Source: Glandiceps talaboti (Eukaryota > Hemichordata > Enteropneusta > Spengelidae). From it: DNA of 64,000 nucleotides. The stretch lies in NCBI RefSeq assembly GCF_964340395.1, contig NC_135558.1:7745001-7809000 (forward strand), given 5' to 3'. The notes below the pieces were generated by a model. It saw nothing but the letters and a program-made list of their open reading frames with translations. It made no database searches and was not told the origin of the DNA. Position numbers and translations under genes: made by a program. Below, in pieces: positions 13,290 to 26,200 of this stretch (positions within the stretch are counted from its first letter, which is position 1; the number at the start of each line of letters is the position of its first letter).

Positions 13290-13545
13290 TTACAATCATG
13301 TATTACTCACTGTGATTGGACAATTATAGGTATTCATAATCATGCATCGCTCAATGTGATTGGATAATCATGCATCACTCAATGTGATTGGACAATGTCA
13401 ATGAAGTATCACTCAATCATGTATCATTAATTCTGGTTGGACAATAAAGTATTCATAATCATGTATCGTGTAATGTGATTGGACAATAAGGTATTCCTAA
13501 TAATGTACCACTCACTGTGATTGGACAATAAAGCATTAACCAATC
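13290..13545. repeat. CCAAT-containing minisatellite, about six units
   Basis: Degenerate units of about 35-60 bases. Most carry TGTGATTGGACAAT followed by TATTCATAATCATGTATC and CTCAATG. Each ATTGG is a reverse CCAAT box. The array is imperfect, with some units shortened. Confidence 0.8.
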
Positions 13546-14515
13546 AAGTATTCTACATATCATAAACATATTAACCTATCATCACAAACCTTAGCAACTA
13601 TCAATCAAATGGCAAGCCTAGCAACCTGCTCTCAAATCACATGCCCACAAAATCAAGCATGACACAATTGACTTTGTAAAAGTTAACAAAAACAAACCCA
13701 ACCTGTCAATAGTTTCCGTGATTGTAGTAAAACTTGTGTGAGGTTAAAATGCCCTGTGAAAAATGAGTTAGTTTCAAATGCATATCCACTGTGGAATGTA
13801 GAATATGTAACTTTATAACCAAAAACTAGAATTCCCATTTTTGCTAAGATTAACACAATGTGAACTGAGCTATCACTTTTTTGTCAAAGAATTACACCTA
13901 TGACATATATACTACTTATACAGCCCTGGTACGTATAACTTTGGCTATTTTACTTTGGTTAAAGTTTGACCACTGAATATCTACCAAAACTTTCCTGGAA
14001 GTAAATAGTAGCTCAATTGTTCTTAATAGCCGAAGTACCTGTCTACAAGTCATTGATTGTACTGTGTACACTGAATTGATGTCCATGTGTAAATAGAATG
14101 AATAAATGGTACAGACCACTAAATTGTTTGTCAACAAATTGCATTCGCTTCCACGAAATATTTTGACTCTGTGAGTAGAAATTTTCATTACTAAGTATGA
14201 ACCCAGAGACTATGAACATTCATTCTCGCAACAAACTCTATTTTGTGTGCAGCTGTTATGGGTAAAATCACGCAGGAGAACAGATTTCAGAGTGTGTCAT
14301 CTATGACCTATAACTTGTTAATACTGTGTGTCAAATGACACAACAACACAGTTCAGTGGCAACACTGTTATACATACTTTAGCAAGTAAATATTTTTTTA
14401 AAATAGAATAAATACCATCATGGAGAAAATAATGGCTATAATTCTGGAAATCTAACTACGAATGTGAAATAACTTATAAATGCATGACATAAAATATATC
14501 AAAAAATGACAATCC

Positions 14516-14730
14516 TACTTATATCATGCACTAGCCAAGTTGAACAAAAATATGGAATATATTCTCTTTTCATTCTACGTCATGACAACATGTGTCTATG
14601 TCACGACAATGTGTGTTTAAGTCAATGGTTCTGCTGTGTTTGAAATATGAATCTAAACATTCAAAGCGCCCCTTAGGTCACTTGTATTTTCCTTTGGTGA
14701 ATGAAGAAAAACATTGGGGAATATCTACAC
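14516..14730. repeat. interspersed repeat, copy 1
   Basis: Shares AGCCAAGTT, GTCACG, TGTGTCTA, TCAATGGTTCTGC and CCCCTTAGGTCACTTGTATT, in the same order, with 18628-18972. Unknown family. It has no coding capacity and no clear terminal repeats. Confidence 0.75.
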
Positions 14731-14819
14731 AGCCATACATAACTAAGTGAAAATTAGAGGCCTTGACATTTGACTGGTCCTTACTGTATATACACAAAAG
14801 ACAGAAATGCTTATCATTT

Positions 14820-15120
14820 TAAGGTGAAAATCTGAAGATAGAAATCAAAATACAATAAGATGTCTTTAAAATTTTTGCAAATGATAAAGAAAACTTGATA
14901 ATAAATTGTGAGAATTCCTCGTCAGGAACCACAATGAAATGAAAACATTTTCTAAAAAGTTTTTGAAAATGACAACAAAACAGTAATGATTTGAAGGCGA
15001 GAATCTAAAATAGAAAACAAAATTAAATAAAAAATATTTTTCTCAACAAAATATGCAAATAATGACAAACAAAAACGATAATAATTTGAAGGTGGGATAA
15101 AAGTCAGATAAAAGTAAAAT
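14820..15120. repeat. degenerate tandem repeat, about 100 bases, three units
   Basis: Three units carry ATTTGAAGGYGRGA or AAGGTGAAAATCTG, followed by A-rich sequence with AAATGAAAAC near the unit end. Diverged. Confidence 0.5.
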
Positions 15121-16544
15121 GAAAACAAGCCTTCTTAGAAGACACAGCCCCCACACCCCTGTAATATGTCAACACTACAATATGTCTGTGATAGGCAGGA
15201 GTTTGCTTGATTTTGATAACTGCCCCTTTTACCAAGTTATAATCTTGGCGAACTCGATGATGAGGATTTATAACGTATTTTATTAGTAAACTGAAAACAC
15301 TTCCATGATATACAGATGTAATGTTGTGTTGGTTTCATGGTCAATTTCATGTGAAAGTGTTTCATATCTTCACAGCTGTCAACTACACTCTCTGAAAACC
15401 AGCCAAAAAAATTTCGACAAGATTCTCAATGCAATGACACTAGTTTAGCCTATAAAATCACAAAATATCAGAAATGAGTTATATATGGAAATATCACAAC
15501 AATGAACACAATTACCAGAATATATCACTGAAATACAGACCATAAAATACTTATATTTATCAGCCTCTGTGTATAATTCATGTTTAAACCCTGTACTTGA
15601 AAACTTTCACTTTCACTTCTATTTACTTACACAAAAGTTTGACCTAACATACCTAGTGCACTTCAAATACATGATATGTGTGTGTAAAAATTACTCAATT
15701 TCCTCTTTAAGAACACAACGAAAATTAAAATAGTGTTGAAATATAATGATCAAACATGTGTTATTGACAAAGAGTCTTTAGGTACTAAGAGTTTTAGCGA
15801 TGGTGATGATACACCATCCATTTTGTTGACTGAAACACAAAACGAACACATGAAATTCACCAAATTTGCAGATGTCCAATAACTCTATACACACACAAAA
15901 GTGGTGACAAAAGAAACGAGGGAATGATATTCACAGTTGCACTACCTTTTGTTCATTAGTCACTCTTGTCTTAAAATAAAATAAAACTTTTTAAGCATAA
16001 TGTCAAATAAACTAAGTAGTAACATCACATTTTACCATCTTTCATAATTTTTTTTTTTCCAGTCACAACATAATTTTTTGTTTGTACATAACTTTAAAAA
16101 AATTGTGATAACAGCTGCTAACTGTTCGTTGGAATGATAAATAGTTACTTTCCTCTGCATGATTCCTGTTCTATGTTAGGTGCTCATACAATATTCTCTT
16201 GCAATCATAAATCATTAAAAAAAAGCCAAAAAAAGCCAAACAAATTCTACTATTTTAATAAAAAATATTTCACAAAGTGTACTCTGATTAACAATAAAGC
16301 AAATACCAAATTTCATGAGAAAAAAAAATCAGTTGTCATTTAAATTATTCCTAATTGATGATTTTATTTTCATTCCCCTTAGTCATAGCCTTGACTTTCA
16401 TAGCCTAGCTTTTAATATTATACTTGAAGGGTGTCAGCTGGAACTTGGAAGACGGGTGAAATTCTTACTGAATTCTATATCTACCTGTATACACATCTAT
16501 ATCATATTTTGATCTGTATCATAGGTGTATCAGTGTTCAATATA

Positions 16545-17015
16545 CTGACCTGAGGTCAAAGTTATATTTGCTGAGGGCAAAGGTCAAGCTAAGGTCATAC
16601 TAGTCACAGGTACTATGTTGGTTTTCACTGACCAAATGCATACCCTAAGTGAATCTTGGTTACCCAGACTGTCACTGCTGGGGCTCTTCTATGAGACCAC
16701 CCAGATGCTTGGGGAGGTTGTGTAGGCAGAGCCCCGAGTGATGAGAGTCTGAGTAACTGAGACTAACCCCAGGTCAAAGGTCATAGATTACTCTGAGTAG
16801 CAAGTCAGTATGGATTATAGGTTAACCGAGGTCAATCTTGCTTGACATGTAGTCTGTATTGAGAGGTCAGTTACAGGTCAATATAGGTGACAGATCACAC
16901 GAGGTCAATCTAAGTTAAAGGTCAGGGTCTATTTAAAGTGAACCTAGGTCATTGAGGGGTCATTCTGGGTCAAAGGTGAATGTTTATCACAGGTAGACAT
17001 ATTTTGTGTAAGGTC
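16545..17015. promoter_or_regulatory. cluster of AGGTCA half-sites with a perfect DR1
   Basis: More than a dozen AGGTCA or close variants occur in about 470 bases, mostly in the same orientation. One is AGGTCAAAGGTCA at 16771-16783, the perfect DR1 bound by HNF4, RXR and PPAR-type receptors. The density could reflect an enhancer, or a decayed simple repeat of RGGTCA; sequence alone does not decide. Confidence 0.45.
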
Positions 17016-17171
17016 ATACATACCAGTATACATCTAACTAAACTCTCCTTGAAAGTGTTCATGTTAACTCACTGTTACACTTTACTATAGTTAACAAATG
17101 TGAGAGTGTGTAAAAACTACATTGAATTTCAAAATATGCAGAAGTATATACATGAGAGGGTTAATACAATT

Positions 17172-17260
17172 CATCGTCGCAAACCATGGCCTTTTTTATG
17201 GCATCGTCAACAGTTATTCCGCAGTGTCGCGGAAGGAATAACAGCTGTGGTTTGCGAGAA
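17172..17260. mobile_element. small hairpin element (MITE-like)
   Basis: Outer arms CGTCGCAAACCATGG and its near-complement CTGTGGTTTGCGAG flank an inner hairpin, GTTATTCCGC with GCGGAAGGAATAAC. Nested dyads of this kind are typical of small MITEs. No clear target duplication was found. Confidence 0.45.
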
Positions 17261-18627
17261 GGATACATTTGAGTGAGAACCATGTATTCAACGTCACTGT
17301 GGGAAATTGTGATCTAATTTTAGATTTGAATATATGACTGTTAGAGCAAAATGCCAGGCGTAGTTGGGGAACAGCGAGAGCAAAATCACCACATGACTGG
17401 ATTCTAGACTAGGTAGTCAGTCTAAATCAGTGAAATTATGGACAATCTAATATACGAGATTTGTAAGAAATGTGGTCAGCAAAAGTGGTCTCCATACTTG
17501 TGAATGGTTTGAAGTATTCCTGATTAGTTTTACACTTTGTCACCTTTATATGTCTGATGTCATGAAGAAACTAATTTAGACATTTTGCTGTTGTTCAAAT
17601 TACAATTACAATATACACTGCCCACATACAAGACTTATCAACTCTGTAAGTTCCTAAAAATCAGAAGTTTATCCTGTAAGTACTTCATGAAATGGCAGAA
17701 CTGTGGGCGGACTGTATATACCAACTTTATGAGTTGAATGCTATAAAACTTGAATTGTCAAAATGAGGTTACAGTATTTAACTATTGTGGCCTTCACCTC
17801 CAGTCCAGAATGTGACCCGAGGAATGAGACTTTCACTAGAAAAACATTGCATGTTATCTGTATATATCGGAAACATTTAATGATTGTTTGTTTTTTGTAC
17901 TTATTTCTGGAAAGTTTTCTGCTACTAAAGGGTACTGTTTACCAGAAAAGTATCAGTCTCTTGAGGGCGCACTTTACTTCAAAGGTGTCAATATAACTTG
18001 AGGGCGCTATTCATGGGAAGGCTATACCTGACAGAGAGGGCACTATTCATTGGAGAGATGACTTGATGGTATGCTTAAATATTGAGACAGTTTCACTGTC
18101 GAGTCAGTTAGTAATATTTTTAAACAGATACAGTGAGTATTAAATGATAGAACAGATATTTACATACTCATCAAAGAAAACCAATCAAGACACTTTTGCA
18201 GCATTACTCACAAATTTCACTTAAAAAAATTTACTCAACAAGTTTTCACTTACAGTAAAAATTTGACCCAATTAATAACACAGAAATCTTAAAGTCACAA
18301 ACTTGTAAACACTGTCGATACATCACCAGCAGAGCTGTGCATAATCCTTGTAAACCATGTGTGCAGTGAAAACAGCAATATGTGAGAAATCTTAACACTG
18401 ATGAAATAAAATAATAAATTTGAAACTGACATTATTAATTAAAACTGTAATGGTTTTTTTACCTATACCTGATTGGTAGTCTTGATATCAGTAAGCTCAC
18501 TCTTACTGTAACATGAAATATAAAACCAAAAAAGTGTTACACTTTTGTAATATCTATCTTTATTTCTGGAGGATTTTCATTTCTGAATTTTTTTCATCAC
18601 ACACCCCTTCAAGCCGCTTGCTGTATC

Positions 18628-18972
18628 ACTGATTATACAATGCACAAGCCAAGTTATTCTCTTTGAACAGAAAATATGGATTATATTACCCTAGTTGTTC
18701 TATGTCACGGCAACCTGTGTCTACATCAATGGTTCTGCGTTGCTTGAAATAATCAACAAAAGTTCAAAATTGCCATTATTTTCTAATTTTCCCCCCCATA
18801 AATTATGCTTACGGAGATACAATTATATTGTTCTCCGATATTTTTCTTCTTTCAGCCACAAATTACAATGACCAAAGGGTTTTGTCACTACTTGTTTTGT
18901 GACTTGTAGTGACAAGGCCCCTTAGGTCACTTGTATTTTTCATGGCTGAATGAAGAAAATTATTGGGGAATG
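18628..18972. repeat. interspersed repeat, copy 2, with internal extra segment
   Basis: Same order of blocks as 14516-14730. About 120 bases of unmatched sequence (roughly 18775-18910, containing TTTTGTCACTACTTG and TTGTGACTTGTAGTGACA) sit before the shared CCCCTTAGGTCACTTGTATT block. Either copy 2 gained an insertion or copy 1 lost it. Confidence 0.7.
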
Positions 18973-19796
18973 ATATCAAGCATTCAAGGTTTAAATGGTG
19001 TTCAACAGAATGGCAAACCCTTGAAAATATTGATGATGGTATTACCAGTGCTACACCTCGTACAGATCGGTCTATGTGCTCAGCTCTAACAAGCTTGTGT
19101 TGCTATGGTAACAATCCTGATTGCTATGGTGGCTCTCCAAGGAGTATATCACATGTAAAAACTTGGCTTCATATACCACCATCACAGAAGAATGCCTACT
19201 GTTAATCTCATTTACATATGATGTGACCTCACTATTTCCTTGACCAATCACCATCTGAGTTGGCTTCCCTCACAACAGAATGACCTCTGACCTTTTCAAA
19301 CTCTCATTACAAATTCGAGTGACTGATACAAGCAGAGGTCAAATCGGCAAGAACCAAGAAAAGAGTAACTTATCTATGAAATACTATATTTCACACTACT
19401 GGTGCCTGAAATACTGACATTGACAACTGAGGTTTAATTGGTTTGGTGTGATGAATAAATGGTTTGGTCCTTCAGCCACAAACGTATGAAAAAAAAGGTA
19501 AAGAAAGTTTGATTTAATCTTGGAAGCCTAACAAGTAGAAATAGGGTTTCTTAATAATCTACTGTAAATGATAATACGTTATGATCATACCAGTGATCAC
19601 TCATGGCTTTACTATAATCTCTTTGTTCATAAACTTACCTATTAAATGTTACATTTCTAAAACAAACTCTAATTCTTACGCTGCCTGTTGACAAAAAACA
19701 ATGTCGTAAAACACAGGTTGAAACTTTCTGAGTACTGCAGTCAATTTCAGTGGACAAACACCAAGTTCATTTTAATAATAACTGTTATAATCTCCT

Positions 19797-20070
19797 ATCA
19801 TCAAAAGTGTCACATGTACATCACATGACTATGACATGATTTTGGTTAATCACTGTGCAATAGCTGTTTCAAAATTGTCATCCCGTGAAGTCATATGTAC
19901 ATCACATGACTATCACATTTCTCTAATCATTGTGATAGTCATTCCAAATTCATCCCAAGTGCTGTCACATGTACATCACATGACTATTCACATGGTTTTC
20001 TAATCATTGTGTGATAGCCATTTCAAATTCATCATCTCATGTGATGCCATCACATGACAATCACATGACA
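19797..20070. repeat. tandem repeat of about 85-90 bases, three units
   Basis: Units carry CACATGTACATCACATGACTAT, shortened here to its core ACATGTACATCACATGACTA, then TAATCATTGTG, ATAGCCATTTC and AAATTCATC. The array ends in several CACATGAC repeats. It lies just downstream of the GAPVD1 stop codon and could be transcribed in its 3' UTR. Confidence 0.8.
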
Positions 20071-20209
20071 GTCTCATGACTTCATTACAACACTACATGT
20101 AAACAATAAGCTGAACTCATGTGATCAATAGTATTGGTGAATCATATGCTTAATAGTATCGGTGAGAAAAGAAAAAGCATACCACTTCAAAAAACAAACC
20201 AAAAATGAA

Positions 20210-23200
20210 CTATTTTCTGTCATCTATAGTTTTGATAAACTCGATGGCAGCCGAGAACTGCATCCACCAATATTGCTCTTCCCCACTAAGCCTCTTGTCG
20301 TAGAAACTGTTGACGTACTGTACTGTTGATAATAAACTGGGTGGGTTGGCTTTGATAAGTACATAGACTAAGACTGGAACAAAGTCATCGGCACCTGGCA
20401 CAGAGTTCTCATTGGCCATACTCAGTAGATTCATAATAGTTGAACAACATCGCATCACACACTGTAACTTGTCTTTAGGAGTCTGCAAACAAAATGAACA
20501 ACTCTTGTATAGAATGAACGACGTAGGGGATTTGTTAAAAATATCTTTTTACAGTTTTGTTTGTATATTTACTGTTTGTCTACATCGTAAAATCACTGGG
20601 CCTCTTGGCAATACTGATAGAACATGCTTCCCCAGGAGAAAATTATTCTGGCATGCTAGAATACAGCCCCCCCCCCCCCCCCCCCATTTTATGCAGTTTT
20701 TGTTTTCACAAGACATAACATCAACATATGACATTAAACTTCACATTTCACAGGTAGAGTGGCCATTTATGTGGCATGATATTTGTGTTTATGTATTGTT
20801 GATATTTTTTGTGTAATCTTCACATTTGTACTTGTATTCAAAAGTATACTCGGTTTCAATTGCACGCTAGCACATCTTGTACTTGAGGAACACATCATTT
20901 CCTAATATGTCGACTAGAAATTAATAACTTCCTACTATCTCCATGATAATTCTTCAAAATCAATTTGATCAGGTAATAATCACATACTACTGAGCAAAAC
21001 AAATTCTTTGTCACAGTTCAAGTTAATACAATCAGGGGGTGTGACTCCTATCTTATCACCTCACCTTGTAAGCATTGATAGTCAGTATCTCTGCTTGAGC
21101 TGACGGCCAGGGGCATTCCTTCCTATATTTTTCAGGTATCTGTAATGCTTTATGGGTGGCTGAGACAACTTTTACCAACCTCTTGATATGTTCATGAAGT
21201 ACTCTATAGAAAAGAAGAAATAATTGAAGACAAAATGGACTGTTGAGAAGTCATTTGTTGTTGCCTTTCACAAGTTCCTAGTGTTCAAAACACAGAACAC
21301 TTGATAGTTCAAACTCAAAGAGGCATGTCTTCAACACTGGTATAGTGCTATAGGGTTCTTAGTGGAAAGACAAAAGATTACATCATTTGGCCACTGAGGG
21401 CGCAGCTTTATCACACTTTTTCAACTAGTAGTCAATTCTCTCGCATACTGCTTTTCATGAAAACTGGCAATAGTATTCGGGTTACTTCAATCAATTATGC
21501 TCTTTTCGTGAACTTGTGATGTTATTTTAGTACATTTTGAGGACTACACAAAATAATTCTCATACTGTTATGCTCTTGGCAGTCTTGGCAAATATTTCAA
21601 AAAAATGAAAATAATATGATATATAGTGTAACTTACTGATCTCTCATGATATCACCGTCACCATTAGGATAAAGGGCTTGTTTGTATATTCTACTCATTA
21701 TAGCTCTCTCTGTTGCCATCTGAGCATCTTCTTTCTGCTCTTCACTGGCAGCTGAAGGTATGAAATGCAGATAGAGGTCTTAACATATATATCTCACATC
21801 ATATCATCTTTATGCAAGGTTTGAAAGGTGGTTTGCGCAGGAAGACAAACAGATATACAGAAAAACAGATGTAAATATGGTAGACCCTTACTACAGGTGA
21901 AAAGAAAAAGAAACACTGCCCCAGTCAGTTTCAATTTACGTGAATTACTGGGTTAGTTTTTTTCTACCCCTTTGACCATTTTTATATTATAAGAAAAATG
22001 AAACCTAAGATGTCTACCATGGTGGTGACTCTATAGTTGTCTACAACCTTACCTTGCCATATAGGATCCTGTGATATCCATACATACAAATGATGTAGGA
22101 ATTCCTCTACATGGTCAGTCTATCAAAAAAGAAAAAGAATATGTGTACTCAATTACAATTATTTCAACCAACGGATTCTCTGTACGTTTCTCTCTTTGTG
22201 TAACAAGTCTTTGTCGAAGACATAGCTCCCAACATTTCAACTTAGTAATTGATATTTGAATTTTTTATGACAAATATGGCCACCATTCAGTCATAATCAC
22301 GAAAGTCATGAAACAAAGTACTGTGCATATGTGGACTAGTGTATCTGACATTTGTGCCAGGTTTGGTTGAAATCAGCTGGACTTCATCCATTCCATTGGG
22401 GACTAATAACTCTCTACACGGTATAACCACAGACACATACTGTTAAAGGATTGTTCACTTAATCCTGACCATAATTGTCTCAGTTGTAAGACTGAGTTGT
22501 AGTTTATGAACACACATTTATGCAACATAAAAACTGCAAATGTTCATAAGCTCTGTAAAACAGTGCATGACCAACTTCTACTGATACAACGACATACGAT
22601 ATATATGTACACAATACACTATTTCAAATGAGGATGTACCTATACTGTTCAACAGCTTTGTTGTTATTTTTCATAAAATAATCATGTTTAATCTAAATGG
22701 TGATAACACAGGAAAATGTAAAGATTTCTTCTACATTTAGAGTCTAAAAGTAAAATCAAATCGACATTTGAGTTGTTTATCTAGTTTCCCTAAATAAATG
22801 TGGTATTACACTGTAAACCTGGAATTTTCAACTAAAAACTTATTTTTTGCTAATTTCGTTAGAAAACAAAAATGAAAAAATAAAAATGCCTTCTTGTACA
22901 TGAAAACAATGTACCAGTCTGGTAATTAGTAAAAATTAGTGTTTAAGAACTAGCTGAAGACTGTGAAATCACAAAATTTTCTAGGTGCGAAAATATCTAA
23001 GTTTACACCAGATAGTGAATAGAACAACAAAAGTAATTCCTCATTTGAAACAAAGTTAAGGTCCAACTTGATTCCCTTTTGATAATCAAATATATATAAT
23101 TGGCTTATGAACTTACTTTTTCATCAGGAACAGTGAGAGCTTGAAAGCTAGTACAAAATCTCTGTACAGCATCTTCTTGTCTTTCCAAGAATTCTCTCAC

Positions 23201-26200
23201 ACACTGGGCTGTGAAATATTTATTGCACACAACTTTGTCTCTGTTGAGAAAAGATGAAAGAGAACGAAATTATCAACTTAGAAAACAATTGTACAGTTCT
23301 GAAATTTCTGTCTTTACCCCCTGTTCAGGTGATATATACCAACAGAATACAATATTGGTGTAAGAACATTTATTCTTTCGAGTACAAATAGTAGGCCCTT
23401 TAAAGTGTTGCTAGGAAACCCCTCCTAATGTTCAAAGGTCATCACTGCAATAGTAAATTTTGATTTTATATGTTTTACATAGTAAAACTGGTTGCCTGTT
23501 CTTACCTCTCTACTCTTTCTAGTAATCTCTCTAAGTGAGCTTGTGTTGCTAGGAGACCTCTCCTACATCGAATTAAATATGAAATATATGGTGCTCTGCT
23601 GATGTAATCATCTTTGAGAGACTGAAGTAACTTCTTGCTTCTGAAAGTAAAATGGCAGAAATTGAGTCAGAAACTACTTTCACCAAAATGTCACATAAAT
23701 TACAGAAATTGTGTTCGAAAGCTCACACAAAAACGATAATAATAAGTAGAACTTGGGTAGATTTTACTAACATGCCTTCCCTTATATTAAAACACAACAT
23801 GTTTCTTGACCAAAGAATTTATGTGACAATATCATCTACGCAAACAAATTGACCTTTAACCTTTTCAAAAGATGAGTCTAAGTGGTATAAAATACTTACC
23901 CTTCGGTATCAAACTGCCTTACACATCTCAATGTTTCATGCAACTGTGCTATAAGTGCTTTATCCTGTAAATTAATTGCCTCTGCTAGTTGTACTTTCAG
24001 AAAAGCCACAAGTTCATTGTCATTATTGTACTTCTCATTACCCATTTCATTCTGAACTGCATTTACCCGGTGCTGTGACGGCACAGCTGAGCAGAAGTTT
24101 GTCAGCCAGGGGAGAGTATGGAAATCTGCTGAACAGAGAACGATTCGTAGTTTACGCTTTGCATCAATGAATGTGTAGGTTGTTTCGATGCGTTCCCCTG
24201 TAATCAGTGCCCCATCTGGATTATCGCTTGGGTCACGTTGCTCGGTATTTTGTTCATGTGCTGCTTCCAATGAGGGGTCGAAATTCACTAATGGTGAATC
24301 GGAACCTGCTAGTTTGTGTCGATATTTGTTGAGTATCTCATCAGGGTCAGCAACTACAAATGAAATCGAAATACACGATATCAAAATCTATACAATTGTT
24401 AACTATCTCTGCCTCATTGTAAATGAGATGTCAGCATAAAGTTTGGATTATCAAGCCTCCAACATTGAGTCGAATAATTTCAAATCAATCTATGTAAATA
24501 TGTATATAAAGCTATGGAACTGAGAACATCTCGTCAAAAAAAATTTTTGCACATGGGCCAGTGGCCTAGAAACGCAACAAACATAATATAAACTGAAGTG
24601 AAATGAATCAACACACCAAAGGAGAATAGTCCAATACAGGATGGTATCCCAATTTAATTATATCTAAGTACGCATGTGTGATGTCAAAAAATTAATGTGT
24701 ATCTTTTTTATACAATTTACATACCTTCTACATTCTGTCCCATGATTACCATATTTTTGTATTTGTTCATAATGTCTTCACTTCCAACACTTGGCATTGC
24801 GGCTATCGGTGGTTTTACATTATCTCCATCCCCTGGAATCAAATCAAGACATATAACTCTTTGTATAACTGTCTAACTTCATGGCACAGACACTCTGTGA
24901 CTGAATTCCAATGTACGTTGAATGTGTATGTCCAACCATGGGGAGGGGGTTGGGGGGTATTAATTGATGTGGACAATGCTGCCAGGAGAGGAGTGGGGCG
25001 ATTGTACGCATAACACTTTAGATGACCTGGCATTCTGGATTTTCAATACTAGTTCTGCCTGTCAACACAAAGTATTTCTAGCATGTTGAAACGAATTAAA
25101 ATTTTGTTGTTATTCATAACACTGATCTGGTGGACCTACCTTGATGATGCCGAGGATAGGAAGGATGCTGATGTTGACTTTCATGATGGAAAAATGGAGA
25201 GTGGAAAAACGGCGATGAGTGGTCTTTTTCTCTTTCTGGGGTTTTACTTCCTTTACTTTTTCGACTTGGAACTGAGGAGATGATAGAGGGTAGAACAGAA
25301 ACACACATTAGAGACTTGGCAATGAGATGTTTGCAGTAGAAATGAAAATAGTATTTGAAGATGATGTAAATACATTCATGATACATTCGTGATACATGTT
25401 TACATTTTCGTCTTGATCAAGACGAAAACGTAAACATGTATCACGAAGGTCAATTCAAGCAAAAATACAACGTAAAATAACAATGATTGATTAGCCAACA
25501 TCTACATCAGATTTTAATCAAACTATTGTAGGACAAGAATTACAAAATAGTTACCATATTCATAAGTTTTGCATGATAAATTCACAAAGTGTCAGTTTTA
25601 TGTTGTACATAGAGCTTCAAAGCATATAGGATCAAGGATTATCTGTCATTTTGTTTCTAATGTCTGCAACTACACATTCACCTTTGACCTTTAGTATGTT
25701 CACCTCTGACCTTTTGAAGATCCAATTTCTACAGGACATCAGGTAATTGTGTACACCTTAATGTGAACTTTCTAGTTATCATGTACATTACTACTGAACT
25801 ATGTATACATGTATGAGGATACTAGATGGTTTCAAGAAATATGACTATATGGGCCAGGGATGTAGATAAGAGCTGGTAGCCGGCAACATTAACCACCTAC
25901 TCCACAATGTTTTGCTGGCTTCTTTTTCAGGAATTTGTTTAAAAATCCTCTGTTTCAACCAGTATCTGTCCATCATTTGCAGATTTATGACTTTCATTTC
26001 CTAGATATCTTTTCACCTTTTTCCTGGCTACTTCTAAAATGAGCTACATCTCTGTGAACAAGTTTTCTTACAAAGTTCTATTGACTTCAAGTCCTGTAAT
26101 CAAAGTAATATCACACAAACTTGTCCATAGATTTCTTTTCTTTCTCTGTGGTAGCTATAATAAATCCATGTGGGATATCACTGGACAAATCAAGACACTA

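Larger units (their letters stand above)
12467..20209. other. long non-coding stretch, possible GAPVD1 3' UTR or intergenic DNA
   Basis: No exon with protein similarity is visible on either strand. The stretch contains the CCAAT minisatellite (13290-13545), a degenerate repeat (14820-15120), an interspersed repeat pair (14516-14730 and 18628-18972), a small hairpin element (17172-17260), a cluster of AGGTCA half-sites (16545-17015) and a roughly 90-base tandem repeat (19797-20070). Its position after the GAPVD1 stop makes a long 3' UTR possible. Confidence 0.5.
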
